A stretch of 64,000 bases of DNA from the NCBI RefSeq assembly GCF_003286125.1, contig NZ_QMED01000028.1, positions 1 through 64,000 of the forward strand, given 5' to 3'. Origin of the DNA: Algibacillus agarilyticus. Its GTDB lineage: Bacteria > Pseudomonadota > Gammaproteobacteria > Enterobacterales > Alteromonadaceae. Below the pieces are notes generated by a model. The model did no database searches. It was not told the DNA's origin and saw nothing but the letters and a program-made list of their open reading frames with translations. The first letter of the stretch is position 1; every line of letters begins with the position of its first letter. Both the position numbers and the translations under genes were made by a program. Shown here piece by piece: positions 1 through 8,353 of this stretch.

Positions 1-216
<216 letters not shown>

Positions 217-261
217 TGGATCACTTTTCGATTGTTGGGGTGGATCACTATTCAATTGTTG
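217..261 (+). repeat. Two tandem IS21 terminal repeat units
   Basis: Bases 217-237 and 241-261 are near-identical 21-base units, both starting TGGATCACT and ending ATTGTTG, and differing at two positions. They sit directly between the istB stop codon and the presumed tip of the element. In IS21 relatives such multiple repeats are transposase binding sites. Confidence 0.75.
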
Positions 262-271
262 TTGACATTAA

Positions 272-364
272 GTTCCAGACGAAACCTAAGTTCTTACATC
301 CATGTAAGCAAAGTCGAGAGTAAGCGCTGACAATGAACCATAAAATCTGAGCGAGAAGACTATA
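272..364. repeat. Intergenic hairpin repeat, internally deleted copy (copy A)
   Basis: Bases 272-313 match 17375-17416, and bases 309-364 match 17553-17608, with only a few substitutions. Copy A lacks about 141 bases present in the copy at 17375-17608. The junction falls on CAAAG, which occurs at both borders of the missing piece in the longer copy, so a deletion between short direct repeats explains it. It keeps one hairpin, CTTACA-TCCA-TGTAAG. No coding potential is evident. Confidence 0.8.
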
Positions 365-420
365 ACCAAATTAAATGCAGTTTAAATTTTAAACTACGGT
401 TGGCTTGCTGTTTTGATATG

Positions 421-1158
421 TTAAATTACGGCGTGCTTATCGTGGCGTAGTGTAAGTGCAACAACAGGGTTCCCGCTTGCACAAATACATACAGCACCGT
501 CCAAATACGTTTTTGGTAAATGACCCTCAATAATTAAATGAATACCATGGCGGTTTAAAAACTCTTTGGCTAATTCAGGCCCCTGATCAGACCATGACAA
601 TTGCGCTAATTTTTTCATCCAATTAGCATCAACAGTCCCTTTAACATATTTTACTGGGAGCTGCTCTAATTGTGCTTTTTGTAAAACCCTAACTTGCCAA
701 GCCCATAACGCATAGCTGTTAGTCTCTTTGTCATTAGAGCGTAAATGAGCAGCGGATCTTAATAATGCGGTTTTTAAAGAAAGCCCATTAGGTATAGACG
801 TTAAAAACTGATTAAGCTTCTCAATTGAATACGCTTTCAATTCATTTATTGAGCCTTTAAATCCTTCAAAATATCCACGAGATCGCATTTCAGTTATAGG
901 AAAGGCATCCCAATTAATATCTTTTGAGATAGTATTTTTATCGCAAGGCTCTTTTATCAACACATCAGCTGATATTCCTAAGCCCGCGCTTAGCTTACGA
1001 ATCATATTAAGGCTTAAACTTCGTGTGCCATTTAGCACTTCGGTTACTTTTGAAGCAGAACCAAAATAAGGCACTAAATCTTATTTAATCAAACCCTGTT
1101 GTTCCATACGAAATTTTATTGCTTCAATTGGGTCGGGTGTCAATACCCACCAAGGGAA
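421..1158 (-). pseudogene. Broken XRE/HigA-like regulator with truncated ImmA/IrrE-type domain
   Basis: The minus strand encodes a helix-turn-helix segment (SASKVTEVLNGTRSLS followed by a LGISADVLI motif) and then a long domain seen in HigA-type or ImmA/IrrE-fused regulators. Three lesions are visible. An in-frame TAA lies just before the GTG at 1074, splitting FRMEQQGLIK from DLVPYFG; the homologous frame continues upstream only to about 1158, where another stop occurs. The 3' end stops after VALTLRHDKHAVI, right where relatives go on to the HExxH zinc motif, so the metallopeptidase helix is lost. The 217-residue open frame from 1074 may still be translated but lacks half of the HTH. The insertion sequence and repeat next to it probably caused the 3' loss. 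Confidence 0.75.
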
Positions 1159-1273
1159 TTATGGTTATTATTACCAAAAAGGGAAGTTAAAAATATCGCA
1201 ACGGATATCATTATAATAAATTCTATTGCACCCACAATTAAGCTAAAACTAGTAGTAAAAACAGCTCTATTTA

Positions 1274-2371
1274 TCAGCCATTTAAAATAAAATCGGCACC
1301 GCTTGCGGCTTGGTTTTGCGTAAATTCTTGTCTTGCCCAAAATGCTTCAATATCAGGCTCTCCAATTTTTTGCATCTGACGAAATAATTTTTGATGCCAA
1401 AATGCCCACTCCTTTCGCTTTAACGTATCGATGTTGTGAGGGCGAGCTTCATCACTTATTCTGCTTACTAGATGGGCTGAATTTCTTGGCCGTAGTTCAT
1501 CTCCAATAATTGCTTCAAGAGATCGAAATTGACCTTCAACACGGCTTCGAATTTCGTATACTTCATCCCATGTTTTAAGCTTGTCCCGTAACGCTGCGTC
1601 TTGCGTGTTCCAATTTACTGTTATGGTTGGTTCTGGGTCACGTAAATTATCAATCACAATATCAATTAAATCTTTCGCTCCTTCAGTATATGGGTAGAAC
1701 GCTAAGCGCTCAGTACCATTTTTATGTTTGAACAGATCTTTTGCCTTTTTAGCATCCTGATTACATACATCACACAGTGGAATAAGATTATCAGGGTGCA
1801 CAGCAAAGATGGGGTACTTTGATTTGCATAGCTGATGATCGTAATCTGCTCGCCACTGTTCACCATCTGGTACCTCGGCCCTGAACGGTGCTAGTTTCTC
1901 CATACCACACGCTTTGCAGATATTGCCATTAACCGCTTGAGCTCGGTAAGCATTGAAGTGAGCCTTAATATCTGAACAACCCGCAGCAATAACTGCATCC
2001 AGACCTTTAGTTGAGCAGTATAGGTGAGTACATAATGTTTTAAGTGCTGTAAAACAAGGCTCGCTCATAAAATCAAACAAGTTTCTTTGGGGCGCTGCAA
2101 ACAACAGTTGGAGGTCCTGATTATCACGCATGGCCTCAAATAATTGCAGCTTTGTATCATTACCAGCTGCTTGCAAGGAATTAAATAAACCTCTGTACTT
2201 CGCACGAGTTGGCCCGTTACCCCAACAAGCTTTCCCTATATCATTTTGGGTTAATAACGCCCGACAAAAGGCATTGGTATTAACCGATTGCTCTAAAAAA
2301 TGTAAAAGCTCTTCGTTGAGCAATTTGAATATTTCAAATTTAGGTGTGTTGGGTGCTAAACAAAACAACAT
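1274..2371 (-). CDS. HNH endonuclease, PtuB-like effector of a Septu-like pair
   Basis: This 365-residue protein has a zinc-stabilised HNH nuclease in its centre: C152-x2-C155, the D178-H179 pair, H192 and N195, then C200-x2-C203. The N-terminal 140 residues are helical and resemble no family I know; the C-terminal 120 residues are charged and perhaps bind the partner. The start codon shares one base with the stop of the ATPase gene (TAATG), so the two are translationally coupled. An SMC/RecF-like ATPase followed by an HNH protein is the layout of Septu (PtuA-PtuB) anti-phage defence; this HNH protein is longer than the PtuB proteins I know. The HNH call is firm; the Septu assignment is inference from gene order and domains. 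Confidence 0.75.
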   Translation of the reverse strand: MLFCLAPNTPKFEIFKLLNEELLHFLEQSVNTNAFCRALLTQNDIGKACWGNGPTRAKYRGLFNSLQAAGNDTKLQLFEAMRDNQDLQLLFAAPQRNLFDFMSEPCFTALKTLCTHLYCSTKGLDAVIAAGCSDIKAHFNAYRAQAVNGNICKACGMEKLAPFRAEVPDGEQWRADYDHQLCKSKYPIFAVHPDNLIPLCDVCNQDAKKAKDLFKHKNGTERLAFYPYTEGAKDLIDIVIDNLRDPEPTITVNWNTQDAALRDKLKTWDEVYEIRSRVEGQFRSLEAIIGDELRPRNSAHLVSRISDEARPHNIDTLKRKEWAFWHQKLFRQMQKIGEPDIEAFWARQEFTQNQAASGADFILNG

Positions 2372-4134
2372 TATTGACTTAACTTCTTTATTAAATATGC
2401 TTTTTCAGCTGATAAGCCAAGGTTTGCTTCAATCCATTCTCTGGCGTGGTCATCACCTTGTTTTAGCTGCTCACGAATTTCATCAATCACGCTTTGTGAA
2501 ATCAATGAGCGCAGATCAAATAAGTCCTTAATCAACACATCAAATGACGCACCATAGGTTTCATTTTGCGCTACTTTCATATCAATTAAACCATCATCGC
2601 TACGGCGGAATTGATACACATTATTTCGCTTGAGCGAAGAAACCATAAAAGGTGAATGGGTTGATAATAACGCCTGAGATTTTGTTTCCCCATTTTTTCC
2701 TCTTAAGGCACTCGATAAATAAGAGTGAAAAGATGTACGCCATGCCGGATTCAAATGAGTTTCAGGTTCATCAAGCAAAAATAATGTGTTCTCATGAGTG
2801 TATAGTTTTATAACCGCCAGTATTTGCAGTAATTGAGATTCACCGTCAGACAACTCTTCATAAGCCACCGAGTCAAGCCCGCTATTTTTTAACTTAAGGC
2901 TTTTAGCCATTAGGGGAAGCTTAACCTTTAGTGGTTTTTTAACCGTTCCTAAAAAGCCATCTTTTTCAAGTAGCTTGCGATCATGCGCTCGAATATTCTT
3001 TATGCCTAATTGCTGCACCTTATATAAACGCTCAAATAACTTAAATGGGTTGAGCGTGCCAAACGTCGAAAACTGGCTTTCTTTTGCAAGTTCAGTTAGA
3101 TCAAGTTCAATTAGCCCTGTTAAAAAATCCAGTTCGTAATAATCGTATTCTTCTGCTGTTGTTTTTTTACCTAAGTACTGTGTTGTGCCATTACCCGTTT
3201 CGGCCAACCGAATAAATGATTTAATATCATCTACAACCTCATCGGCAACATTAGGTTGAGTAAAATCAAATTCTAATGCCAGTGAGGTAGGTGTAGTAAA
3301 GGTAAGGTTTAAGCTATCTTTTTTACTTTGAGAATGCTGCGAAATAAGCGAGCGATATTCAAAATCAATGAAAGCGACTGCAAATTGTGCACTGTCATAA
3401 TCTAGATAAACCAAATTTGACGGATGAGTTGTCGTTTCGGGTAACGCTAAGTCATCATCAGTATATTGAGCCGCATCGAAATCAAATAAATAAGAGTGAT
3501 TGCGCCTGAATTTATCAATCAGCTCTTTTTTGTTACTTAAGTATATATTAAAGGCCAATTCAGAGTCGTTATTACGCAACTCATAAGCCATTTCTATTTT
3601 TCGTTTTTCCTTGTGATACTTAGCCCTAGCTCGTAATGCTTTAAATAATTGATTCGCATTTTTCAAAAATGGTCGTTGTAAGTTTTCATTTAGTCCAGAT
3701 GAATAACCAACAATTTGAGGCAAAGGTAAGCTTTCAATACCGATTGCCATTGCACTTTCAGATGATTTAAGAGCGATGCTTTCAACTTTATTATCTTTAA
3801 CTACAATTTTGAATTTAGGATCGGTAAACCCATCTGCGACATTTAGTTTATTACCAAACACTTCCACTCGGCTAAAAGGCGCTTGGTTTACATAGCCAGC
3901 CATACTGTAGCTCAGTGTGAAATCAAAACCTAAATGCCCCTTATTTTTAAAGTCACGTCGCTGTAACCGTTCTAAATAAGCAAAACATTCAGCTATCAAC
4001 TCTAATAACTGAGACTTGCCCGAGCCATTTAAACCAATAAATGCAATGATATGATCATCCGCATTTTCAAAGCTAAACGTTTGGTCTTTTAAACCTTTAT
4101 ATTGCCCGTTTAGCGACAGTGATAGCAAACGCAT
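2371..4134 (-). CDS. SMC/RecF-like ABC ATPase, PtuA-like
   Basis: The 587-residue protein is a single-chain ABC-type ATPase of the AAA_15/AAA_21 (RecF/OLD-like) kind. Walker A is GLNGSGKS at residues 34-41; the signature region reads LSDGESQLLQ; Walker B is TLFLLDEPETHLNP with an intact catalytic Glu; the switch histidine lies in LLSTHSPF. The insert between the two halves (about 150-400) is helical and charged rather than a long coiled coil. No TOPRIM nuclease domain follows, so cleavage would depend on the downstream HNH protein. It overlaps hsdS by one base and the HNH gene by one base. PtuA of Septu is the closest described role; a general DNA-damage sensor attached to the restriction operon is the alternative. 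Confidence 0.75.
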   Translation of the reverse strand: MRLLSLSLNGQYKGLKDQTFSFENADDHIIAFIGLNGSGKSQLLELIAECFAYLERLQRRDFKNKGHLGFDFTLSYSMAGYVNQAPFSRVEVFGNKLNVADGFTDPKFKIVVKDNKVESIALKSSESAMAIGIESLPLPQIVGYSSGLNENLQRPFLKNANQLFKALRARAKYHKEKRKIEMAYELRNNDSELAFNIYLSNKKELIDKFRRNHSYLFDFDAAQYTDDDLALPETTTHPSNLVYLDYDSAQFAVAFIDFEYRSLISQHSQSKKDSLNLTFTTPTSLALEFDFTQPNVADEVVDDIKSFIRLAETGNGTTQYLGKKTTAEEYDYYELDFLTGLIELDLTELAKESQFSTFGTLNPFKLFERLYKVQQLGIKNIRAHDRKLLEKDGFLGTVKKPLKVKLPLMAKSLKLKNSGLDSVAYEELSDGESQLLQILAVIKLYTHENTLFLLDEPETHLNPAWRTSFHSYLSSALRGKNGETKSQALLSTHSPFMVSSLKRNNVYQFRRSDDGLIDMKVAQNETYGASFDVLIKDLFDLRSLISQSVIDEIREQLKQGDDHAREWIEANLGLSAEKAYLIKKLSQ

Positions 4135-5483
4135 TAGGCTTTTTTCCTTACCGCTGCTTTCTTCTTGGGTTTCTTTTTACTCGCAAGAGCTTCACGCTCG
4201 GCTTTGATTTTTTTTAGCAAAGCTTCGGCGCTGTTTTCACCAGTGATTAAATCAGGGTTGGCGGCGCGCCAGTCGGCAGTCAGTTCACCACGAAAGGCTT
4301 TGGCTAAGATGGATTGAGTGAGGTTGCTCACCCGCTCAAGGGCGGCATTGGCTTTTTGTTCGATGCTATCGGCAAAGGCAAACAGTTCTTCGACACGTCG
4401 AACGATTTCGGTTTGCTCTTCGAGGCTTGGCAGCTCGAATTCTAAATTCATTAAGAGGCTTGTTTCAACACTAGATACGGTCGTTCCAGCTTTAGAGCAT
4501 TCTTCTAATATTCTTCGCTCTAACCCTTTTAACAGGTAAAACAAAAACTCAGGACTGATAAACCCCAAGTTTGGAACAAGTGCTTTGATATCTTGATTGA
4601 TCGTTACTGGAGCTAGTGTTCTTGCAACCGGAAATGAATGCGCAAGTATCCCGCTTCGAGTTACAACTAAGATAGAGTTTGATGGGACTAATTTCATACC
4701 GCCAGTGTCGATTGCTTCCTTTGTAATTTTATCTTGAGAACTGGCAATTAAGTCCGTCTTCATATCTTTTGGTGACACCCAGGGTATATCACCACCTTCC
4801 CAATAATTGGAATTGCTTTTGCTGGGGGTTTTACCTCCAGATATAGCTGTAATTGCTTTTAACCGAGCTGGATTAAAAGATACTTTTTTCGCGCCCCGCC
4901 ACTCTTCCGTCAACTTGCCAATGACCGCAGCGGCGAGGACGGATTGGCGGAAGGTTTTTAGAATTTGTGGAATGCGGTCGAGGCGGGCTTTGGTGGTTTC
5001 CACCTGTGCCAACAGGGTATCGAGCTTATCGGCGATGACTTTTTGTTCTGCTAGGGGGGGAAGTGGCATCGGAATTCTAGCTAAATTACCTTTTGTTAGT
5101 TTTGGCTGAGCGGAGCCAGAAACCCAAGGAGATAAGTCTAAAGAATTAATATAACTAGCTACAAATTTTGCTGGCATCTCTGCTATGCATTTAACAGCAT
5201 GTGCGTGATTATTGACCCAAAACTGACCATCCACTATAAATGCTAGATCTTTAGACTTCGAAAGAAGGTTCGCACCATCCTCACCTATTAATATATGCTC
5301 ACCTTCATGAGTAAAATCATTAAGAGTGTCAATCTGACCTGTAGCACCATAATATGGGTATTCCCCTTTTATACCTTCTCGAACTTTCAAAGAAACAGGC
5401 CTACGTGCACCATTAACATTCAAAACGACATTATCAAAACTTGGTAAACACCAGACCTCCGGCAAATTAACCTCACCCATCAA
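4134..5483 (-). CDS. hsdS: Type I restriction-modification specificity subunit
   Basis: The 449-residue protein has the two-fold HsdS layout: target recognition domain 1 (about 1-140), a conserved helix starting with LPPLAEQKVIADKLD and ending FRQSVLAAAV, target recognition domain 2 (about 205-345), and a second conserved helix beginning LPSLEEQTEIV and ending ILAKAFRGELT. It ends in a lysine-rich tail (KKKPKKK). HsdS chooses the bipartite DNA site for the methylase and the restriction complex. Its start overlaps the hsdM stop by four bases. The two halves share the spacer but not the recognition domains, so the target is expected to be asymmetric. Confidence 0.93.
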   Translation of the reverse strand: MMGEVNLPEVWCLPSFDNVVLNVNGARRPVSLKVREGIKGEYPYYGATGQIDTLNDFTHEGEHILIGEDGANLLSKSKDLAFIVDGQFWVNNHAHAVKCIAEMPAKFVASYINSLDLSPWVSGSAQPKLTKGNLARIPMPLPPLAEQKVIADKLDTLLAQVETTKARLDRIPQILKTFRQSVLAAAVIGKLTEEWRGAKKVSFNPARLKAITAISGGKTPSKSNSNYWEGGDIPWVSPKDMKTDLIASSQDKITKEAIDTGGMKLVPSNSILVVTRSGILAHSFPVARTLAPVTINQDIKALVPNLGFISPEFLFYLLKGLERRILEECSKAGTTVSSVETSLLMNLEFELPSLEEQTEIVRRVEELFAFADSIEQKANAALERVSNLTQSILAKAFRGELTADWRAANPDLITGENSAEALLKKIKAEREALASKKKPKKKAAVRKKA

Positions 5484-7111
5484 TTCAGTCCTTCCAACGC
5501 CGCCAGCAATTCATCCAGCTCACTTAACGCGGCGGTGAGTTCGTCTTTCGCTTCGCGTGCCAATACACTTGGCTCGGGCAAGTCTGCGGCATCGACGCTA
5601 TCTTTGTCTTTTAACCAACTAATATCCAGCGAGTCGCCTTTAGTGTTGGCAATCCAATCGCGGCTAAAGCAGCGCCAGCGACTATGTAAAAGCTTGTCGT
5701 CGACGTTTTCGTTTTCCACTGCGGCTTGTTTGTCTACCGCGATTTGTTCAGCGCCAAAGCTGTATTCGCCTTGGGTGCGGGCTGCGAGTATTGTGGCAAT
5801 ATCTTGTTGTCGCGATAAGTCACAACCTACAGGATCGAAGACTGCTTCAAACGGCGCTAAGTGGCTATCACCAAACGGGGTGCGTTTACCAAAGCTGGGC
5901 ATGTTTGTACGTAGGTCGTAAACCCAAACGTTTTGTGTGCAATTTTCTTGCTGATGCTTGTCGGTGGTGCTGCCTTTAGTAAAAAACAACACGTTAGTTT
6001 TAACACCTTGGGCGTAAAAAATGCCCGTCGGTAAACGTAAAATGGTGTGCAGGTTACACTTGTTCATTAAATCGCGGCGTACGTCTGTGCCCACGCCTGC
6101 TTCAAATAATACATTATCTGGCAATACTACAGCAGCACGACCGCCGGGTTTAAGGTTACGGTAAATATGCTGTAAAAACGCCAGTTGTTTGTTACTGGTT
6201 TTATAGGTTAAATCGTCACGAGTATTGCTAGCATCGCCACCTTTACTGGTACCAAACGGTGGATTGGCAAGAATAATATCGGTCTGTTGTAATGCTTTTC
6301 CGGCATCACCTAAGGCATTGCCTAAATGCACCACACCTTCATCGTCGCCTTCCATGCCATGTAATAAACAATTCATTAAGGCTAAACGGCGAGTATTAGG
6401 TACTAGCTCTATACCCACAAAGGCTTTGTTTTTTTGAAATGCCAATTTTTGACTAGTTAAATCAAAATAATCATCGGTTTGTTCGCGCATATATTGGTCG
6501 GCGGCAACTAAAAATCCTGCGGTACCGGCTGCTGGGTCTTGTATTACTTCACCAATTTGCGGCTTAATACAGCGCACCATGCTGTTAATTAATGCGCGCG
6601 GGGTGAAGTATTGACCAGCGCCCGATTTTGTTTCGCTGGCGTTTTTTTCTAATAAACCTTCGTATAAATCACCTAAGCCATCTTTGGCGGCGCTAAACCA
6701 GTCTATTTGGTCTAGCGTTTTAATCATTTGTTCTAAATGGCGTGGTTCACGTAAACGCGTTTGTGCATCGGCATAAATAGCGCTGATTAATGGGTCTTCG
6801 TGCACTTGTACTTCTTTGGTTTGGCCTGGGTTATTGGCATCAGCTTCTAAGCGTTTACCGGTTGAAAGGGCAAATAAAATGGCTTTGTAGTCATTCAGTA
6901 GGTTAATGCCTGATTTTTCGTTAATGTCAGTCCAACGGCAACCAATGGGTAACGGGTGTTTTTTTAAGGTGCCAGTTTCGGTATTTTCGTGCACCATTTT
7001 TATAAATAACAGTAAAACCAACTCGGTAACATAATCGCTGTAATTAATGCCGTCGTCACGTAATACGTCACATAGGTTCCAAAGTTTTTGTACTATATCG
7101 TTGTTGGTCAT
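5480..7111 (-). CDS. hsdM: Type I restriction-modification DNA methyltransferase subunit
   Basis: The 543-residue protein is an N6-adenine methylase. A helical HsdM N-terminal domain (about 1-140) precedes GAGQYFTP (165-172), the AdoMet motif DPAAGTAGF (192-200) and the catalytic NPPF (283-286). It transfers methyl groups to adenine in the site chosen by HsdS and forms M2S1 and R2M2S1 complexes. The gene is separated from hsdR by the Abi_2-type gene and followed without gap by hsdS. Base composition is richer in GC than the ATPase and HNH genes downstream, which hints at separate histories. Confidence 0.95.
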   Translation of the reverse strand: MTNNDIVQKLWNLCDVLRDDGINYSDYVTELVLLLFIKMVHENTETGTLKKHPLPIGCRWTDINEKSGINLLNDYKAILFALSTGKRLEADANNPGQTKEVQVHEDPLISAIYADAQTRLREPRHLEQMIKTLDQIDWFSAAKDGLGDLYEGLLEKNASETKSGAGQYFTPRALINSMVRCIKPQIGEVIQDPAAGTAGFLVAADQYMREQTDDYFDLTSQKLAFQKNKAFVGIELVPNTRRLALMNCLLHGMEGDDEGVVHLGNALGDAGKALQQTDIILANPPFGTSKGGDASNTRDDLTYKTSNKQLAFLQHIYRNLKPGGRAAVVLPDNVLFEAGVGTDVRRDLMNKCNLHTILRLPTGIFYAQGVKTNVLFFTKGSTTDKHQQENCTQNVWVYDLRTNMPSFGKRTPFGDSHLAPFEAVFDPVGCDLSRQQDIATILAARTQGEYSFGAEQIAVDKQAAVENENVDDKLLHSRWRCFSRDWIANTKGDSLDISWLKDKDSVDAADLPEPSVLAREAKDELTAALSELDELLAALEGLN

Positions 7112-7166
7112 AGGGTTCTCTGTTGTTTGGTATTTATTAACGAGTGCAAGGTTAATTTAGTATTGG

Positions 7167-8159
7167 CTAGTTTTGCCAAAATGAGTCTTGTTGCCAGTGT
7201 TCAGGCAAGCCCATTGCGGGCAGGTGAATATTAGGAAATTCGCTAAAAAGTTCAATTAAACGTTGCTTCCAGCTGGCATGTGGCGCGCAATGTTTCATAA
7301 AGTGTTGCAGTATTGGCAAAATCACTGCTGCGCGGGTATGCAAAGCAGCGTTACCTTTTTGTAAATAATTTGGCCAAACAATTCGTTTGCTTTTAGGCGT
7401 GGCGGGTTTAATGCCTAATTCACGATTCCACAAACGGCTATGATGCGCGCAAATATTTCTTACTATGGTGAGTGTATGCAGCCAAGATTCCAGTATCGGT
7501 GCCTCTAGCCCTAACCCTCTGGCAATCGCTTTTTTATCACTGTCTTTACTTAAATTTTTGTATAGGTGTGACAAAGTGCCTAAGGTGATTTCTTCAACCA
7601 TTGCCCAATTAGGCATGAGTTCAGGTGTTTGATAAGTTAAAGCGTAATGGCGCGCATAGCTTTCTTGTTGGCGTTTTTGTTTAAGTTGCGCTTTACGGGC
7701 TGAATCAGTATTTAGTTTTTCTATTCTGCTACATTCTCTGTGGTAGTCGCGCAGTTCATTGTCTTGTTTACGTTTAATTTCCTCTAGCAAACGATCATGC
7801 TGGGCTTTGTTTTTAAAATACAAAGGCTCAAGATACCAATGGCTACCATAGTTTGTACCCATGTGATTGCTTATGTGGCCACGGATAGCGACTTCTGCCC
7901 GTTCAATGGCATCTATCACTAATAAACGTAAGCGGCGGTCAAAGTCATATAAATCGGCTAACTGACGAAAGCCAGTGCCATCAATAAAGTTATGCTGAGT
8001 ATTCTTCTGAAATGGGCGCATGTAAGGCGTAAGCCTAAAAAAACTCACCGATTGTAGAAATGCTAGAGCGCGTGGTCGGTCGATAATAAGCAAACCACGT
8101 TCTTCTAATAAGCTAAGTTGTTGTTCTGGCGTTATTGCAGGTTTGTTGAATGTCATCAT
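7167..8159 (-). CDS. Abi_2 family (AbiD/AbiF-like) abortive infection protein
   Basis: The 330-residue protein matches the Abi_2 pattern: an N-terminal segment in which a query-loop EERGLLI precedes a PxxRPF turn, then YDFDRRLRLLVIDAIERAEVAIR, a family hallmark, and a C-terminal RNICAHH (234-240), the Rx4-6H motif shared with HEPN RNases. Residues 125-170 form a charged helical insert. Family members give abortive infection in Lactococcus and often sit inside type I restriction operons. A start at the second ATG (8156) fits better with the AGG five bases before it. It lies between hsdR and hsdM, 55 bases before hsdM. RNase activity is inference from the HEPN-like motif. Confidence 0.85.
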   Translation of the reverse strand: MMTFNKPAITPEQQLSLLEERGLLIIDRPRALAFLQSVSFFRLTPYMRPFQKNTQHNFIDGTGFRQLADLYDFDRRLRLLVIDAIERAEVAIRGHISNHMGTNYGSHWYLEPLYFKNKAQHDRLLEEIKRKQDNELRDYHRECSRIEKLNTDSARKAQLKQKRQQESYARHYALTYQTPELMPNWAMVEEITLGTLSHLYKNLSKDSDKKAIARGLGLEAPILESWLHTLTIVRNICAHHSRLWNRELGIKPATPKSKRIVWPNYLQKGNAALHTRAAVILPILQHFMKHCAPHASWKQRLIELFSEFPNIHLPAMGLPEHWQQDSFWQN

Positions 8160-8194
8160 CGCCTTATCTCACATTATTACAGGCAGATGGCAGA

Positions 8195-8249
8195 AATAAA
8201 AAACCCGCACGATTTGAGCTTAGTTGAAACAACCATAGGCTTGGCGGGT
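8195..8249 (-). terminator. Possible terminator or attenuator after hsdR
   Basis: On the minus strand a six-base stem (bases 8244-8249 with 8203-8208, ACCCGC/GCGGGT) encloses a smaller hairpin GTTG-TTT-CAAC and is followed by a run of T. It sits 105 bases after the hsdR stop and about 40 bases before the Abi_2-type gene. If active, it would separate hsdR from the downstream genes or attenuate them. The outer loop is long, so efficiency is uncertain. Confidence 0.45.
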
Positions 8250-8353
8250 ATGTTGCGGCAATTATAAATAGCAAGTCACGAATAAGCAAGTTGATTGTTT
8301 TAAAGACTAAATCAAAGAAAACACCATTTTTTATATTTTTGCCCATATAGCCA

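Noticed and set aside
1140-1340. 66-residue minus-strand frame with a hydrophobic stretch
   Set aside because: It overlaps the end of the HNH gene out of frame and has no start of its own; it may be a relic of a membrane gene but cannot be supported.
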